A stretch of 64,000 nt of DNA from Mytilus californianus (GCF_021869535.1 NW_026262712.1:52828384-52892383); one strand, 5' to 3'; shown: positions 11,851-23,963, counted from the first letter of the stretch. Notes: a model not told the origin generated them from the letters alone. Numbers and translations: made by a program.

Positions 11851-12565
11851 TTTTGGGATGTATAAGTAAAGGCAACAGTAGTATACCGCTGTTCGAAACT
11901 CATAAATCGATAGAGATAAAAACAAATCCGAGTTACAAACTAAAACTGAGGGAAACGCATCAAATATAAGAGGAGAACAACGACACAACAAAAACACAAC
12001 ATTAAAAAGTAACACACACAAAAACGAACTATAATATAACAATGGCCATTTTCCTGACTTGGTACAGGACATTTTAAGAAAAAAATGGTGTACCCGTCCA
12101 CGTCCATTCTGTGTTTTTGTTAGATGTATTTTTATTTGTATCCATCTGATGAGTTAAGCCTTTTTAAACTGATTTTTATAGTTTGATCTTATTATGTACT
12201 GTTACACCACTGTCCCAGGTCAGGGGAGGGTTGAGTGCTCACAAACATGTTTAACCCCGCCACATTCTTTATGTGCCTGTCACAAGTAGCCAGGAGCCTG
12301 TAGTTCAGTGGTTGTCGCTGGTTCATGTCTGTCATATTTGTTTTTCGTAAATTGTTTTGTTATAAATTAGGCCGTTAGATTTCTCAATTGAATTGTTTCA
12401 TATTTTATATGTCGGGGCCTTTTATAGCCGACTATACGGTATGGGTGTTTCTTATTGTTGAAGGCCGTACGGTTGCCTATAATTGCTTATATCCACTTCA
12501 TTTTAACTTTGGTGGATAGTTGTCTCATTGGCAATCATATCACATCTCCTTATTTTTATATAGTT
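11851..12565 (-). repeat. Mussel dispersed repeat family 1, near full length
   Basis: Read on the minus strand it opens GGAGATGTGATATGATTGCC, continues with CAACCGTACGGCCTTCAACA, CGGCTATAAAAGGCCCCGAC and GTGGCGGGGTTAAACATG. It ends in sequence resembling a Naiad 3' UTR (CCTGTACCAAGTCAGGAAAA… GGCAACAGTAGTATACC). Other copies: 34640-34795, 36897-37065, 39191-39570, 50951-51260, 51471-51990, 53341-53612. Recognised from memory as a very abundant Mytilus repeat. Confidence 0.75.
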
Positions 12566-12870
12566 TCATCGAGCGTGCATCTATCAGGTGAAATCGGATG
12601 CTAATAAGAAACTTTTGCAGCTCATTGTACATTAAATTTGGCTGCCTGATAAATAAATTCAAATTTTGGATGAAGTTCAAGATTACGAAATTTGTTGTTG
12701 AAGTTTGCAACGTCCATTGCCCAAAATTACAGAGATATAAAAGACGATGCTATGTAATTAATTATTCTTTATCTTTCCTGTATCTTTTCTCATCTTTTTC
12801 ATTAAGCGCATCCAGCTCCATACTTTAGAACCTGATGGGCTTAATAAATAAGACGAGATAAGATACAGGA
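12508..12870. mobile_element. Composite repeat: mussel repeat end joined to PLE 3'-end fold-back (copy 2)
   Basis: Near-identical to 405-767 over 363 bp (one visible difference, TAGC/TAGT). Here the mussel repeat continues outward to 11851, so this copy preserves more of the original context. The left flank of copy 1 diverges exactly at TTTGGTGG and the right flank at TACAGGA. Confidence 0.8.
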
Positions 12871-13629
12871 TAGATATAGAATGTTCGTTCAAAGAAACAC
12901 ATTTTGTTCTATACTGACAAGAAAAACCCGATTTATATTACCAAGGTTCAACAGGAGACAAACTATTGAAAGCTTCGAGTTGGCCATTTTTAATTTTACT
13001 CTAGAGTATCGTGTTTAATCGGCGAAGAAAGAAAACAAACCTACTTTAAATCCGCGTGTTGGTTGTCCGTTACCACCGAATTTGTAATAACCATGAATAC
13101 ATGACGGATCAGTGGAGCAGGATACGAACATAATGAAGATATTCAATATTTGGACACAGACAAGTGGTATGGACACGACGACTAGTAATTAATGTTGTAT
13201 ATATTAAAAAATGAAGAAAAAAAAACATTTAATCGATTATGTGCGTCTTTCGGAACGTTTAAACCCTAACATTTGGTCCGGGGACACAGTTTCGCCCCTT
13301 GATTTTGTTGTCTACAAATAGAGTCCCAAGTGTGGATAGTGTATAACTTGCCAATTTTTTTCATATACCTTCAAAATTTATTTCTTCATATTTGATGCAT
13401 AAAATAGTAAGAAGAAAGATGAGATTACACTTAAAAACAAAATGGGGCATGAATTTTTAGGTAAAGTAGTGATTTGGTCCAGTTTGAAAATGTCAAAAAT
13501 TATTATGTCTGAAGCTGTCAAACTGAAATACAGACCCCTTAACATAAAATGATCCATATACTGAGTTAGAGCCGATAAACTTTTCTATAATTTTTATATA
13601 ATTTGTCCCAAAAGTAGTACTCTACACTG
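12871..13629. other. Mostly unassigned; fragment of the duplicated lectin-unit sequence at 13129-13270
   Basis: 13129-13270 (AATGAAGATATTCAATATTTGG… TTTCGGAACGTTTAAACCCT) aligns with 14770-14935 and 18890-19045 of the duplicated units. The rest is AT-rich and unrecognised. Confidence 0.5.
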
Positions 13630-15245
13630 TAAAAAGTAATGCTGGGAAAGTAGTTTTAGTGACTCTGTTTTCTGTGTGTTCATAATTCTGTCCCTTCTGC
13701 AGTCTATGACTATCCAGCATTTTGCATGCATAAATAGACTCTTTCCCGCACTATTGTCTTTTTATGTTTTATATTTGTTTTGATATTTGATTTGTTCCTT
13801 TCCTTTTAAACAACACATTTCAAATTACTCTTTATACGATGGTCAAGTGAAAGTTTTTTTCCACTTTATTATACTGCATCGTGCATTGTATATCATAAAA
13901 AAAAACGTAAAAAATAGAGATAGCTAAAATGTCCAACAGCAGGATTGTTGTTATTATACATTCTTTCGTATAGACTGTAACCAACTGTTTTGCTCCTTTA
14001 TCAATAACTTTTTAAGTATGAGCAAAACGAGTAATTTTCATTTTAAAACCTGTCGTTAATTGGACGTTTTTCTATTTACCTTTGTTGAATTGGGATAAAT
14101 ATTTTATTGCTTATAATATAGCAAAAAAAAACGATAGATATTTCTAGACTGTTTCTTTTACCCCTTGAATTCGAAAATTTAAAATAATTACAAATGTATC
14201 AAATACTACAGGTCTTCATATTTAAGGTTGTCGTTTGTCTGATTTTAGTATTTTGTATTTTTTTAAATTATGTTTAATATTTTTGCGTTATGTCCTAAAA
14301 CGTCTAGCATTTAATGCAAAAGTGCGAAATAACCCCAGTTTAAGATCTTATCATTAACATTGATACGCAAAGTAAAGCAAACGCCTAACCCCCATAAAGA
14401 TGTGTTTTATTAAAATGTCTTAAACAATGATGAAATGTTGGTTTCAGTCTTTCATTTTTATTTTCCTACTGAAGTACATACATTTTACTGGTGAAATTCG
14501 TTTTGATTTATTAGTTAAATACCTATAAACAATAATCTAATTAATTCAAATGTCATATGCTTGGAAGAGGATAACAAGTTTATTCTGTCCCAGTGATACA
14601 AAAACACCATTATGTTGTTTCCCTACTCAAGAATTGGTAGTTTGCAATATGTGAAATAAAATTTCATGAATGCGTTTATTGTTAATTCCATAGATTTTGT
14701 AGTGGATATGAAAGGAGATCTGGTATCAACGCCAATTTCTTATTCGATAAAGGTAGACGGAAGACTACTAATGAAAATATTCAATATTTGGACACAGACA
14801 AGTGGTATGGATACGGTACTAGTAATTAATTTTGTATATGTTAAAAAATGGAAGACAAAAACACTTAATCGATTATATGCGTCTTAAGCACTTTTCTGAG
14901 TTTACCGTTTTCGGAACGTTTAAACCCTATCATTTGAAAGCCAAAAATGTATGAAAACTTGAATACTTGATAAGCTATATGACCAAAAAGAACACCAAAA
15001 AGAATAGCCAATTCACATTAGGTCACTTCGCCTGATTGATTTGCAAACTTAAGTTCTTTATGTTTTTTTTTAATGTATCAATGGAGAATTTTATAAAGGT
15101 AGGATTTTATTCATTGCAGTACCAAAGCATTGACTATTGAGCTGATGATTTCTAGGTCCCAGCAGTTCAACGAGCAGCGATCCAGTGCTAGACAAAGAAA
15201 ATGACACATAATACATGTATTGTGTTCGGAGCGCTTTTCGTCTTC

Positions 15246-15652
15246 AAAATAATTAATTTAAGTAACATAATGAATAAATATTTCAGTTAAAACGCCGTCC
15301 CAAAAATAATTAACTTAGTAACATAATGAATAAATACTGAAGTCAAAACGCCAACTACAATATTAATTAACTTAACATAATGAATAAATACATAACTGTA
15401 GTTAAAACGCCGCCTCTAAAATTGATTAACTTAAGTAACATAATGAATTAATACTGCCGTTAAAACGCCGCCTCTAAAATAAATTAACTTATTATAAGTA
15501 ACATTATGAATAAATACTGCAGTTAAAACGCCGCCTCAAAAATTAATTAACTTAAGTAACACTATGAATAAATACTGCAGTTAAACCGCCGCCTCTAAAA
15601 TTAATTAACTTAAGTAACATAATGAATAAATACTGCCGTTAAAACGCACAAC
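15246..15652 (+). repeat. 58-bp tandem repeat, seven copies
   Basis: Seven head-to-tail units of about 56-62 bp share AATTAACTTAAGTAACATAA, TGAATAAATACTGCAGTTAA and AACGCCGCCTCT. Unit B has only one degenerate copy at 19358-19405, so the array expanded after duplication. Confidence 0.85.
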
Positions 15653-16057
15653 AAAAGGTCGTACACACAGGAATGTGTGAATGAAGAGGAGGAGATGTAG
15701 AGAATGTGAAATACGAAGCCTGCATATTTTAAGACGCATGTTAATGATACACGTGTTTATATTAAACGGACTTCTTTCATTTAACTATCTGCATGGCTGT
15801 ATTTTAGTGTTATGTGATAAGTATAAGTTGTATAATAGGTTTTATTATTATCATATTATCAGTTTTTGCTTTGGCTTTTTGTTTAGTTTTTGGTCATTTT
15901 TGTTTATATAATTCAACATGAAAGCAAGGGAAAAGTTCTGTAGTGAAAGACTGTTAAACAAAAATCTTATCGCTGTTTCATTATCTGGTTAAATTTCTAT
16001 GAGCGATTTTATATTTCAAAGGTATGAAATATAACTAAACACATTAAGACATGTTAC

Positions 16058-16160
16058 CTCTCTGCTCAGCTGCAAGAATGTCTTGTAAAATACCGTTATG
16101 ACGGTTTAGAATAGCAGTTGTTTCGTTTAACTTTGATTCCATTCTCTCCAATGCCAATGA
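16058..16160 (-). CDS. Candidate coiled-coil neck exon in unit A
   Basis: Reads SLALERMESKLNETTAILNR then HNGILQDILAAEQR between a CTTTAG acceptor and an AGAG|GTAAC donor. It ends in phase 1 like the other neck exons. The heptad pattern and similarity to 9531-9623 (MLKRIESKLDDNTALLQQ) argue for a lectin neck. An in-frame TAG lies directly upstream at the acceptor, so the exon must start at 16160 (phase 0), unlike its sister in unit B. No signal exon or lectin domain in this unit was found, so whether it is expressed is unknown. Confidence 0.5.
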
Positions 16161-16800
16161 CTAAAGGTATTTCTGAATAGGTAAATTTATATTTTAACTT
16201 TATATTTGGCACTTCTCAGCCACTATACCATTTGCGAAATGAAACCTTATTTTTTGAATCAATAGACAAAAAATAAAGTTGAGATATTCAAGTTTCAGAT
16301 TTTTATTTATCAAAGAATTACACAGGGGTATTTGAATAGTAAAAAAAAATAATTGAAATGCAAAATATAACAAAGTAAAACATAATGCAGCAAACTTATA
16401 ATCGTTCCTTATCATATATACATCCACAAGAAGTAAGTAATTTTAATGAAGACATCCTAATTAAAATCTACATATTATGTGTTTTTAACAGTAGTCGTCA
16501 ACAACTGATAGTACAATTTTACAAAACTTGGTAATTTGTTAAGTCATATTGTATGAATCAGGAGTTAACAACTCATTAAATTGTCAGTATTATGTTTGGT
16601 AATGAGATTACCAGGTCAGTAAAGTTATTTTTGTTGCTGAATGTCGATTGAAATTCCCGAGCATGCAAACTTAACATCTAGTCTCTGATGTGTATTCAAT
16701 TATTTCGCTGTCTAATACACCGAAAATTTGAATGTTACTCTAAAATACTACTCGCATGCGAAATATGCATAGCACCGAATAAGGTAGAATAATCAAATAC

Positions 16801-17240
16801 AAGTTAGTAAGTAAGTAAGTAAGTAAGTATATTGTTTATTATAATGACATGTGTATAATTGTATTACAATGAATGTATTTTAGAGCAATTAATATAAGAA
16901 CACCCGGCCCATTGGACCTATATGTCACTTCAGTGAAATTAGCACAAACAATTGATCAATAAAGTAGTACAGTTACGTGTTATTGTAGAGGAATTGTCTG
17001 CGTTTTGTAAAGATTTGCATAAATATTTTGCAGATTGTCCAGGAAAATATAAAATCAATTGAATTAACTGTTCACATTTAGGTAGATTCAAAAAAATTTA
17101 TAATCCCGGTATGTTTGAATAAAGTTCCCTTCCCAGTTCTGTAAATTAATCACATTCAGTTAGGAAATGCACTTCAATTTCGACCTTTTTGTTGTAACAT
17201 AATCGACACGGTCTCTCGTGTATCTGTTCACCAACGTACT
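16801..17240 (-). mobile_element. 5'-truncated LINE (CR1/Jockey-like 3' end) with 13-bp target duplication
   Basis: Flanked by AATAATCAAATAC on both sides (16788-16800 and 17241-17253). Unit B has a single copy of this site (near 20394-20406), so the empty site is visible. On the minus strand the insert begins with a C-terminal ORF2-like piece, ERPCRLCYNKKVEIEVHFL followed by TECD, a CxxC…H…C zinc knuckle typical of the end of many LINE proteins. It ends in a (TTAC)n tail (16801-16828 on plus). Stops after the knuckle are expected of a 3' UTR. Confidence 0.85.
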
Positions 17241-17621
17241 AATAATCAAATACATTACTATTAAGTATAAACCATAAAACATATTCAGATGCACTTTTTC
17301 AATATTTCAACATTTTCATATAAATAATCTAAACAGTAAATAAACACAATAATACCTCCAGCTTTACATATTGCATTTTTACTTCTGTGCTTCTTACTCT
17401 TATACAAACAATTTACTGATTTAAATATTTATTTCTCTGATCCAAATTCTACTCATTTAAATACGTCAACCTTAACACTTAAAGAAAAAAACAGAAGCAC
17501 ACTCGCATGCGCTCATTAGTAAAAACATATTTATTGTTCAGGGGTATTTCTTAACGCGATGTTTACTATTGTGACGGTTGGCATCATTTATGAAATCCAA
17601 GATATTCTCTAATACTCACAT

Positions 17622-17690
17622 AAACATATAAAAATAAGGACATGTGGTATTATTGCCAATGAGACAACTATATATCCACCAAAGTTCAAA
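17622..17690 (+). repeat. Short fragment of mussel repeat family 1
   Basis: AAATAAGGACATGTGGTATT… GAGACAACTATATATCCACC, the first ~70 bp of the family, lying between units A and B. Confidence 0.6.
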
Positions 17691-17721
17691 TGAATGTACA
17701 TTATATTCATATTAACAGCCT

Positions 17722-20540
17722 AAAAAGTAATGCTGGGAAAGTAGTTTTAGTGACTCTGTTTTCTGTGTGTTCATAATTCTGTCCCTTCTGCAGTCTATGA
17801 CTATCCAGCATTTTGCATGCATAAATAGACTCTTTCCCGCACTATTGTCTTTTTATGTTTTATATTTGTTTTGATATTTGATTTGTTCCTTTCCTTTTAA
17901 ACAACACATTTCAAATTACTCTTTATACGATGGTCAAGTGAAAGTTTTTTCCCACTTTATTATACTGCATCGTGCATTGTATATCATAAAAAAAAATTGT
18001 GTGCATAAACTTTAAAAAAAAAACGTTAAAAATAGAGATAGCTAAAATGTCCAACAGCAGGATTGTTGTTATTATACATTCTTTCGTATAGACTGTAACC
18101 AACTGTTTTGCTCCTTTATCAATAACTTTTTGAGTATGAGCAAATCGAGTAATTTTCATTTTAAAACCTGTCGTTAATTGGGCGTTTTTCTATTTACCTT
18201 TGTTGAATTGGGATAAATATTTTATTGCTTATAATATAGCAAAAAAAAGATAGATATTTCTAGACTGTTTCTTTTACCCCTTGAATTCGAAAATTTAAAA
18301 TAATTGCAAATGTATCAAATACTACAGGTCTTCATATTTAAGGTTGTCGTTTGTCTGATTTTAGTATTTTGTATTTTTTTAAATTACGTTTAATATTTTT
18401 GCGTTATGTTCTAAAACGTCTAGCATTTAATGCAAAACTGCGAAATAACCTCAGTTTAAGATCTTATCATGAACATTGATACGCAAAGTAAAGCAAACGC
18501 CTAACCCCCATAAAGATGTGTTTTATTAAAATGTCTTAAACAATGATGAAATGTTGGTTTCAGTCTTTCATTTTTATTTTCCTACTGAAGTACATACATT
18601 TTACTGGTGAAATTCGTTTTGATTTATTAGTTAAATACCTATAAACAATAATCTAATTAATTCAAATGTCATATGCTTGGAAGAGGATAACAAGTTTATT
18701 CTGTCCCAGTGATACAAAAACACCATTATGTTGTTTCCCTACTCAAGAATGGGTAGTTTGCAATATGTGAAATAAAATTTCATGAATGCGTTTATTGTTA
18801 ATTCCATGGATTTTGTAGTGGATATGAAAGGAGATCTGGTATCAACGCCAATTTCTTATTCGATAAAGGTAGACGGAAGACTACTAATGAAAATATTCAA
18901 TATTTGGACACAGACAAGTGGTATGGATACGGTACTAGTAATTAATTTTGTATATGTTAAAAAATGGAAGACAAAAACACTTAATCGATTATATGCGTCT
19001 TAAGCACTTTTCTGAGTTTACCGTTTTCGGAACGTTTAAACCCTATCATTTGAAAGCCAATGATGTATGAAAACTTGAATACTTGATAAGCTATATGACC
19101 AAAAAGAACACCAACAAGAATAGCACAATTCACATAAGGTCACTTTGCCTGATTGAGTTGCAATTTAAGTTCTTAATGATTTTTAAATTTATCAACGGAG
19201 AATTAAAAAAGGTAGGATGTTATTCATGGCAGTACCGAAGCATTGACTATTGAGCTGATGATACCTCGGTGCCAGCTGTCCACCAGCAGCGACCCAGTGC
19301 TAGAAAAAGATAATGACACATAATACATGTATTTCGTTCGGAGAGCTTTTCTCCTCTAAGATTAACTAACTAAAGAAACAGAATGAATAAATACTGCAGT
19401 TGAAACTCACCACAAAAGGACGTGCACACAGGAATGTCTGAATGAAGAGGAGGTACGGGTTCTTTCTTTCGATATGTTTGATATTTTTTTGTTTCGTTTT
19501 GGACATTTCTTTTATATAATTCAACACGAAAGCTAGGGAAAAGTCCTGTAGTGAAAGACTATTAAACAAGAATCTTATCGCTGTTTCAGTTTGTGGTTAA
19601 ATTTCTATGAGCGTTTCATATTTTAAAGGTTTAAAATATAACTAAACACATTTTGACAGGTTACCTCTCTGCTCAGTTTCAAGAATGTCTTGTAAAATAC
19701 CGTTATGGCGGTTTAGAAAAGCAGTTGTTTCGTTTAACTTTGATTCCATTCTGTCCAACGTCAATGACTTTGGTCCAAGATCAGATATTATGCTATTCCT
19801 TGTAAAGTCAATGTTTTTTCTGAATATACAAATTTATATTTTTACTTTATATTTGGCACTGTTGATCCAATATACCATTTACTAAAGGAAACCTTATTTT
19901 CGAATCAATAGAAAAAAAAGAAAGTTGACCACACAGGGGTATTTGAATAGTAAAAAAACAATGAAATTCAGAATATAACAAAGTAACAAAGTAATGCAGC
20001 AAACATGTAACCATTCCTTATCATATATACATGTACAAGAGGTTATTGATTTGTATGAAGACATTCAATTAAAATCGAATAGTATGCATCTTTTACAGTA
20101 GTCTTTAACAACTGATAGTACAATTTTACAACACTTTGCAATCTCAATTTTTACATTAAAGGAGTTAAAATTAAACAAGTCATTAAATGTCGTTATTATA
20201 TTTGGTAATACTAATTCAAGGTCAGTAAAGTAATTTTTTGTTACTGTATGTGGATTGAAATCTCCGAGCATGCAAACTTAACATCTAGTCTCTGATATGT
20301 ATTCAATTATGTCTCTGTCTTATACGTCGAAAAGGTGAATGTTACCGTAAAATAATACTCGCGTGCGAAATATGCATAGCACCAAATAAGGTAGAATAAT
20401 AAAATACATTACTATTAAGTATAAACCATAAAACATTTCCAGACGCACTTTTTGATACTTCAATATTTTCATATAAATAATCCTTAACTAACACAATATT
20501 ACCTACAGCTTTACGATTTGCTTTTTTACGATTTAAAGGT
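17722..20540. repeat. Duplicated lectin-related unit B
   Basis: Direct tandem copy of 13630-17400, lacking the LINE and the expanded 58-bp array. It carries the frame at 18782-19003, which matches 14666-14887 but for one residue (SMDF for SIDF), and a minus-strand coil exon (19665-19819). The first 1.3 kb is much more similar to unit A than the rest, which suggests later gene conversion or a second, more recent duplication of that part. Confidence 0.8.
19665..19819 (-). CDS. Candidate coiled-coil neck exon in unit B
   Basis: 155-nt exon between ATATTCAG acceptor (19820-) and AGAG|GTAAC donor. It reads NIDFTRNSIISDLGPKSLTL then DRMESKLNETTAFLNRHNGI and QDILETEQR. It is about 17 residues longer at the front than the unit A exon, whose homologous front is deleted. 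The donor is phase 1, compatible with a lectin exon. The acceptor needs a phase-2 partner, which the exon at 31792-31921 does not supply, so its upstream partner is unknown. Confidence 0.5.
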
Positions 20541-21859
20541 GGCAATGAGTTAAATAGTAGGTAAAAATTGGTATATTGGTTCAAAAGTGCAAAATATAAA
20601 ATTAAAATGATCACAACATACTAAACAAGCTTTGATCCACTGAAACACAATATATATTAATTATTACACAGTAGGTCTATTCCAAGAAAGTCAAGAACGT
20701 TTGATTTGTTTTGGATAGCGCACACATGTACGTCTAAAACTTTAATAGAATTGAATCTTTTTATTTCCCTTGCTCATTATTTGTATTCTGAACAGTAGCT
20801 TCCACAGAAGTTGGAGAACTTTCTTCCATTTTCACGAATTCCATGTAAAGCTTTTTCGTTTGAAAAAAACATTGCTTTAAAGAGTCTCATTGAAAGGCAA
20901 AATGGTGGTACGTGGGTTGTGTGGGACCGCCTTCTTATCAACACGATGACAGCTTTCTATATAAGCTTGGTTTAAAGTTACATCCACAGACTTAAAAGCG
21001 TATACTAGTACGGAGAAGAAATCCTCGCCATTCTCCTAAACTATACCCGCTGTCGTAGCTCAAAGAAATTTAAGTAAATCACACAATGGATTATCAGCTT
21101 GAATGTCTGAGCACGCTTCATCAAACTTGTTGGAAACTTCATTGAACAATTGGCCATTTTCCTCACATGGTCGTTCTTTTGCGGCATTTTTTCAATTCAG
21201 TTTTTAAGGTATAAAACTACTAATTCATAGCCCCAATGCTTTCTATGTTAAATTCTGCAATTTCAAGCATTAATGGCTACTTTGTCTTAAGTTCAAATAA
21301 AGTGGCAGTTATTTCATGTCAAAACTATACCTTATCCTGACTTGTGCTGAAAAATTCAACATACCTTTAATTGCATATTAGAGCGTACTGGTTCCCGGAA
21401 GTTTGATAGTACAAAAACAGCATTTATTGATCTGAACAACAGGGCAAATGTGCCCTCCTATTTAAAATTTCATATACTTCTTTATTATTCAAAAGAAACT
21501 TTCAACAAGGGTTCTACAGTGATTCCAAGTCCCCAAGCTTTCATTTGATACCAAAACTACCCAAATATTTCACCTATTGATAAAGATACATCTATGCGTA
21601 GGAACTATTTTGTTTAGAATATGTACTACTTTCTTGTATGTTCTTTCCGACCGGGCCTGAAATTAGTGGTTCTATACCTTAAAAGTATCCTGTTACAATT
21701 TTCAGTTAGATTTAATCATATAATTACGATAATTGCCCATTGCGTTATAACTGCATATCTTCATTATGAACAGAAAGTTTATTACATCGATGTTGGTCGA
21801 TTTCAATGACTTCATCACTCCATATCTGCGATTACCTTGTAAGATAAAATATAGGCCGA
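20541..21859. other. Non-coding, no recognised feature
   Basis: No supported exon or repeat. Includes a few frames below 70 residues with no similarity that I recognise. Confidence 0.45.
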
Positions 21860-22080
21860 TTCAGAGGATATGTCAATCAATTCCGAAAGCACACTCTCAT
21901 GCGATCATTTGTAAAAACATGATAAATTTCAGGCGTATCTTTAAACGCTATGTGTGTTTCACAGCCATACAATAAATTCTGGTAAAGTATTTTCAGTGAC
22001 TCTATTGACTATGTATTTATCATTCTGTTCCTTATGCAGCCTATGAAGGTCCAGGAATTTGCAAGTATAGATGGATTTTT
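21860..22080 (+). repeat. Partial third copy of the unit start
   Basis: GAAAGCACACTCTCATGCGATCATTTGTAAAAACAT and GTAAAGTATTTTCAGTGACTC… AGCCTATGAAGGTCCAG match 17490-17550 and 17722-17815 with substitutions. This is an older copy of the boundary region of the duplicated units. Confidence 0.6.
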
Positions 22081-22730
22081 CTTTAACTGGTATTTTTGTA
22101 TGTTTAAAGGACAAGGGGCGATATGGGCCATTTATGGCCCCTCCCCCAAATTTCATTTAATTTGTTATGTTGTAACTCTATACCATAGACCTTCTGAACA
22201 TGGTGGCATTTTGGGTCTATTTCGTATATTCTCTTGCCTAGCAACCAGTATAATGGCGGAGATAAACTCATTAAATATGATAAATATACAGCTTAAATCT
22301 ATTTATATTTGAAATCAAACCCGTTTAACATGTAGTGAATTTTACACTTATACACTGTTTAAATATAACACTCCCTAGCAACAAATCTTTGCCCATAACA
22401 ACGGCAATTTGTTTTCTATTTTACAAGATTTAACTTTTAATATGTTGCAACAAAAAGATAATTCAAGATGCACATTGCAAAAAGTAACAAAATCAATGCT
22501 GAAATATCAACAAACAAAAAACAGTAATTCTTGAAGAGAACATGGTAGCGAAATGAACTTCTAGAGTCCATCTGTGCAGTAAAAAAATGTGCCATTGCCC
22601 TTACGGTGAAATTGCTGGTTATGACATTTTTCATGAATTTATACAATGCATGTACACCTTATATATTCTTCTAATTATACCGGGTATTGATGATATTAAC
22701 AGATTTTGTCTCTAGTGCTAGGTGGAGTCC
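22081..22730. other. Non-coding, no recognised feature
   Basis: Includes GGGCCATTTATGGCCCCTCC (a short palindrome at 22128-22145). No gene supported. Confidence 0.4.
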
Positions 22731-22755
22731 TTTTAAGTTTTTATGCCCCGCAGTT

Positions 22756-23214
22756 GGGTCTCGCTAATTAGCGACAAGAAGAATAATTTAGCGACAAGAA
22801 AACTAATTTAGCGCTAATAAATTTAAATATAAATTATCTAAAATAAATAAATATATAAACATGCATTAAACGGTGTTTTTTTTTTTAATATTAGTGTATT
22901 TTCATTACAGTACTTATGTAGAGTCGGCAGGGTTGACATTTTCAAAATTCAAACCAAATTATTATCTTATAATTTGGTTAGAATTTGAAAATGTTATATA
23001 TATATATGCATGACACAAATTATTCTGTAAATTCTTATTTTAAAATATTGTAAGATTTTTTTCATTTAAAATTAATCACAAAACTGTAGTGCTACTAAAT
23101 AAAACAAAATTTGAACTTTATTAAACAACAAATAATCAGCTGTTATTAATTTATTTTTTCTTCTTGTCGCTAAAATTCTTCTAATTGAGCTAAAGGTCGC
23201 TAATAAGTGAGACC
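22756..23214. mobile_element. Terminal-inverted-repeat element (GGTCTC…GAGACC)
   Basis: Left end GGGTCTCGCTAATTAGCGAC and right end, reversed, TGGTCTCACTTATTAGCGAC. Subterminal TTTAGCGACAAGAA repeats occur twice on the left and inverted on the right (CTTGTCGCTAAA). No coding capacity in 459 bp. No clear target duplication, apart from a possible CCGC. Confidence 0.7.
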
Positions 23215-23244
23215 ACCCGCCGTGGCGGAGGGAGCATTACGGTT

Positions 23245-23963
23245 GGTACCGGGTCCGTTCGCTCCCAAAACACATTCGTACCCTATACGTTCGCCACGTT
23301 GTAATTAGAAAGCTTATTTGGTGTTATTGTAATGTGTTAAATCATGATAGCTGATATAACTAGTGGTGTAAAGTGAAATACAAGTAGTTTGCTTTGTAGG
23401 TGTAAAAACAATGAAGATTTTTAATAGAAAACATGAAAGTTAATTGTTTTTAACAGCTTGACCCCTTATTCTCGTGTGTATTTGGACAAGTATGATATAC
23501 AACAATGCCAAACATGGTAGAGGGTCTGGATGTTGGGTCCTTCATATCTGTATTTTTAAAATTGTTCTCTATTTTTTATATATATTATTTGTCTTATTCG
23601 TTTTTGTCATTGTGACTAGTTTGATATCGTTTGGTATCTGCCGCCTTTCTTTTACAAGTCTTAGTGACGTCATCTTGACAATATTTATTTGAATTATTAT
23701 GTCAAAATGATTCACAAAACAAAACTGTTTTGCATTTTGAGAATGTCACTTTATTTTTAAACAATAAAAACAATTATTATCTTTATTTTATAGGAATACA
23801 CTTACTAAAGTAGGATTAAAAAGTTATTCAAAACATAACCTTTAAAAAGGGTGCATACATTTAGGGTGCGAACAGACCCGGGATGCGAACTTGTGGGTGG
23901 AAACGTGAAAGGGAGCGAACGTGAATGGGAGCAAACATGATTTTGGGCGAATGGACCCGGATT
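23245..23963. mobile_element. Terminal-inverted-repeat element with 10-bp target duplication
   Basis: Flanked by CATTACGGTT at 23235-23244 and 23964-23973. Left end CCGGGTCCGTTCGCTCCCAA; right end, reversed, CCGGGTCCATTCGCCCAAAA. 719 bp with no transposase. A 9-10 bp duplication suggests a Mutator-like element, but this is inference from size alone. Confidence 0.75.

Larger units (their letters stand above)
13630..17400. repeat. Duplicated lectin-related unit A
   Basis: Starts at GTAATGCTGGGAAAGTAGTT and aligns base for base (about 97-98% by eye over the first 1.3 kb) with 17722-19100. It aligns more loosely to about 20540. Within it: the plus frame MNAFIVNSIDFVVDMKGDLV at 14666-14887 (conserved because the DNA is duplicated, not shown to be coding), a 7-copy 58-bp tandem array, a coil exon on the minus strand (16058-16160) and a LINE insertion (16801-17240) absent from unit B. 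Confidence 0.8.

Noticed and set aside
13000-13095. EGF-like exon on the minus strand (CSTDPSCIHGYYKFGGNGQP)
   Set aside because: A possible donor exists but there is no acceptor, no six-cysteine pattern and no neighbouring exon.
15140-15200. Extra exon shared by units A, B and lectin intron 1 (minus, after CTAG|CACTGG-TCG)
   Set aside because: The three copies differ by 1-nt and 5-nt indels that change frame, so conservation is of DNA ancestry rather than coding.
14666-19003. Two 73-residue plus-strand frames (14666-14887, 18782-19003) as a conserved gene pair
   Set aside because: Their identity follows from the near-identical DNA duplication around them, including non-coding flanks. No homologue, splice signal or codon-level constraint is visible.
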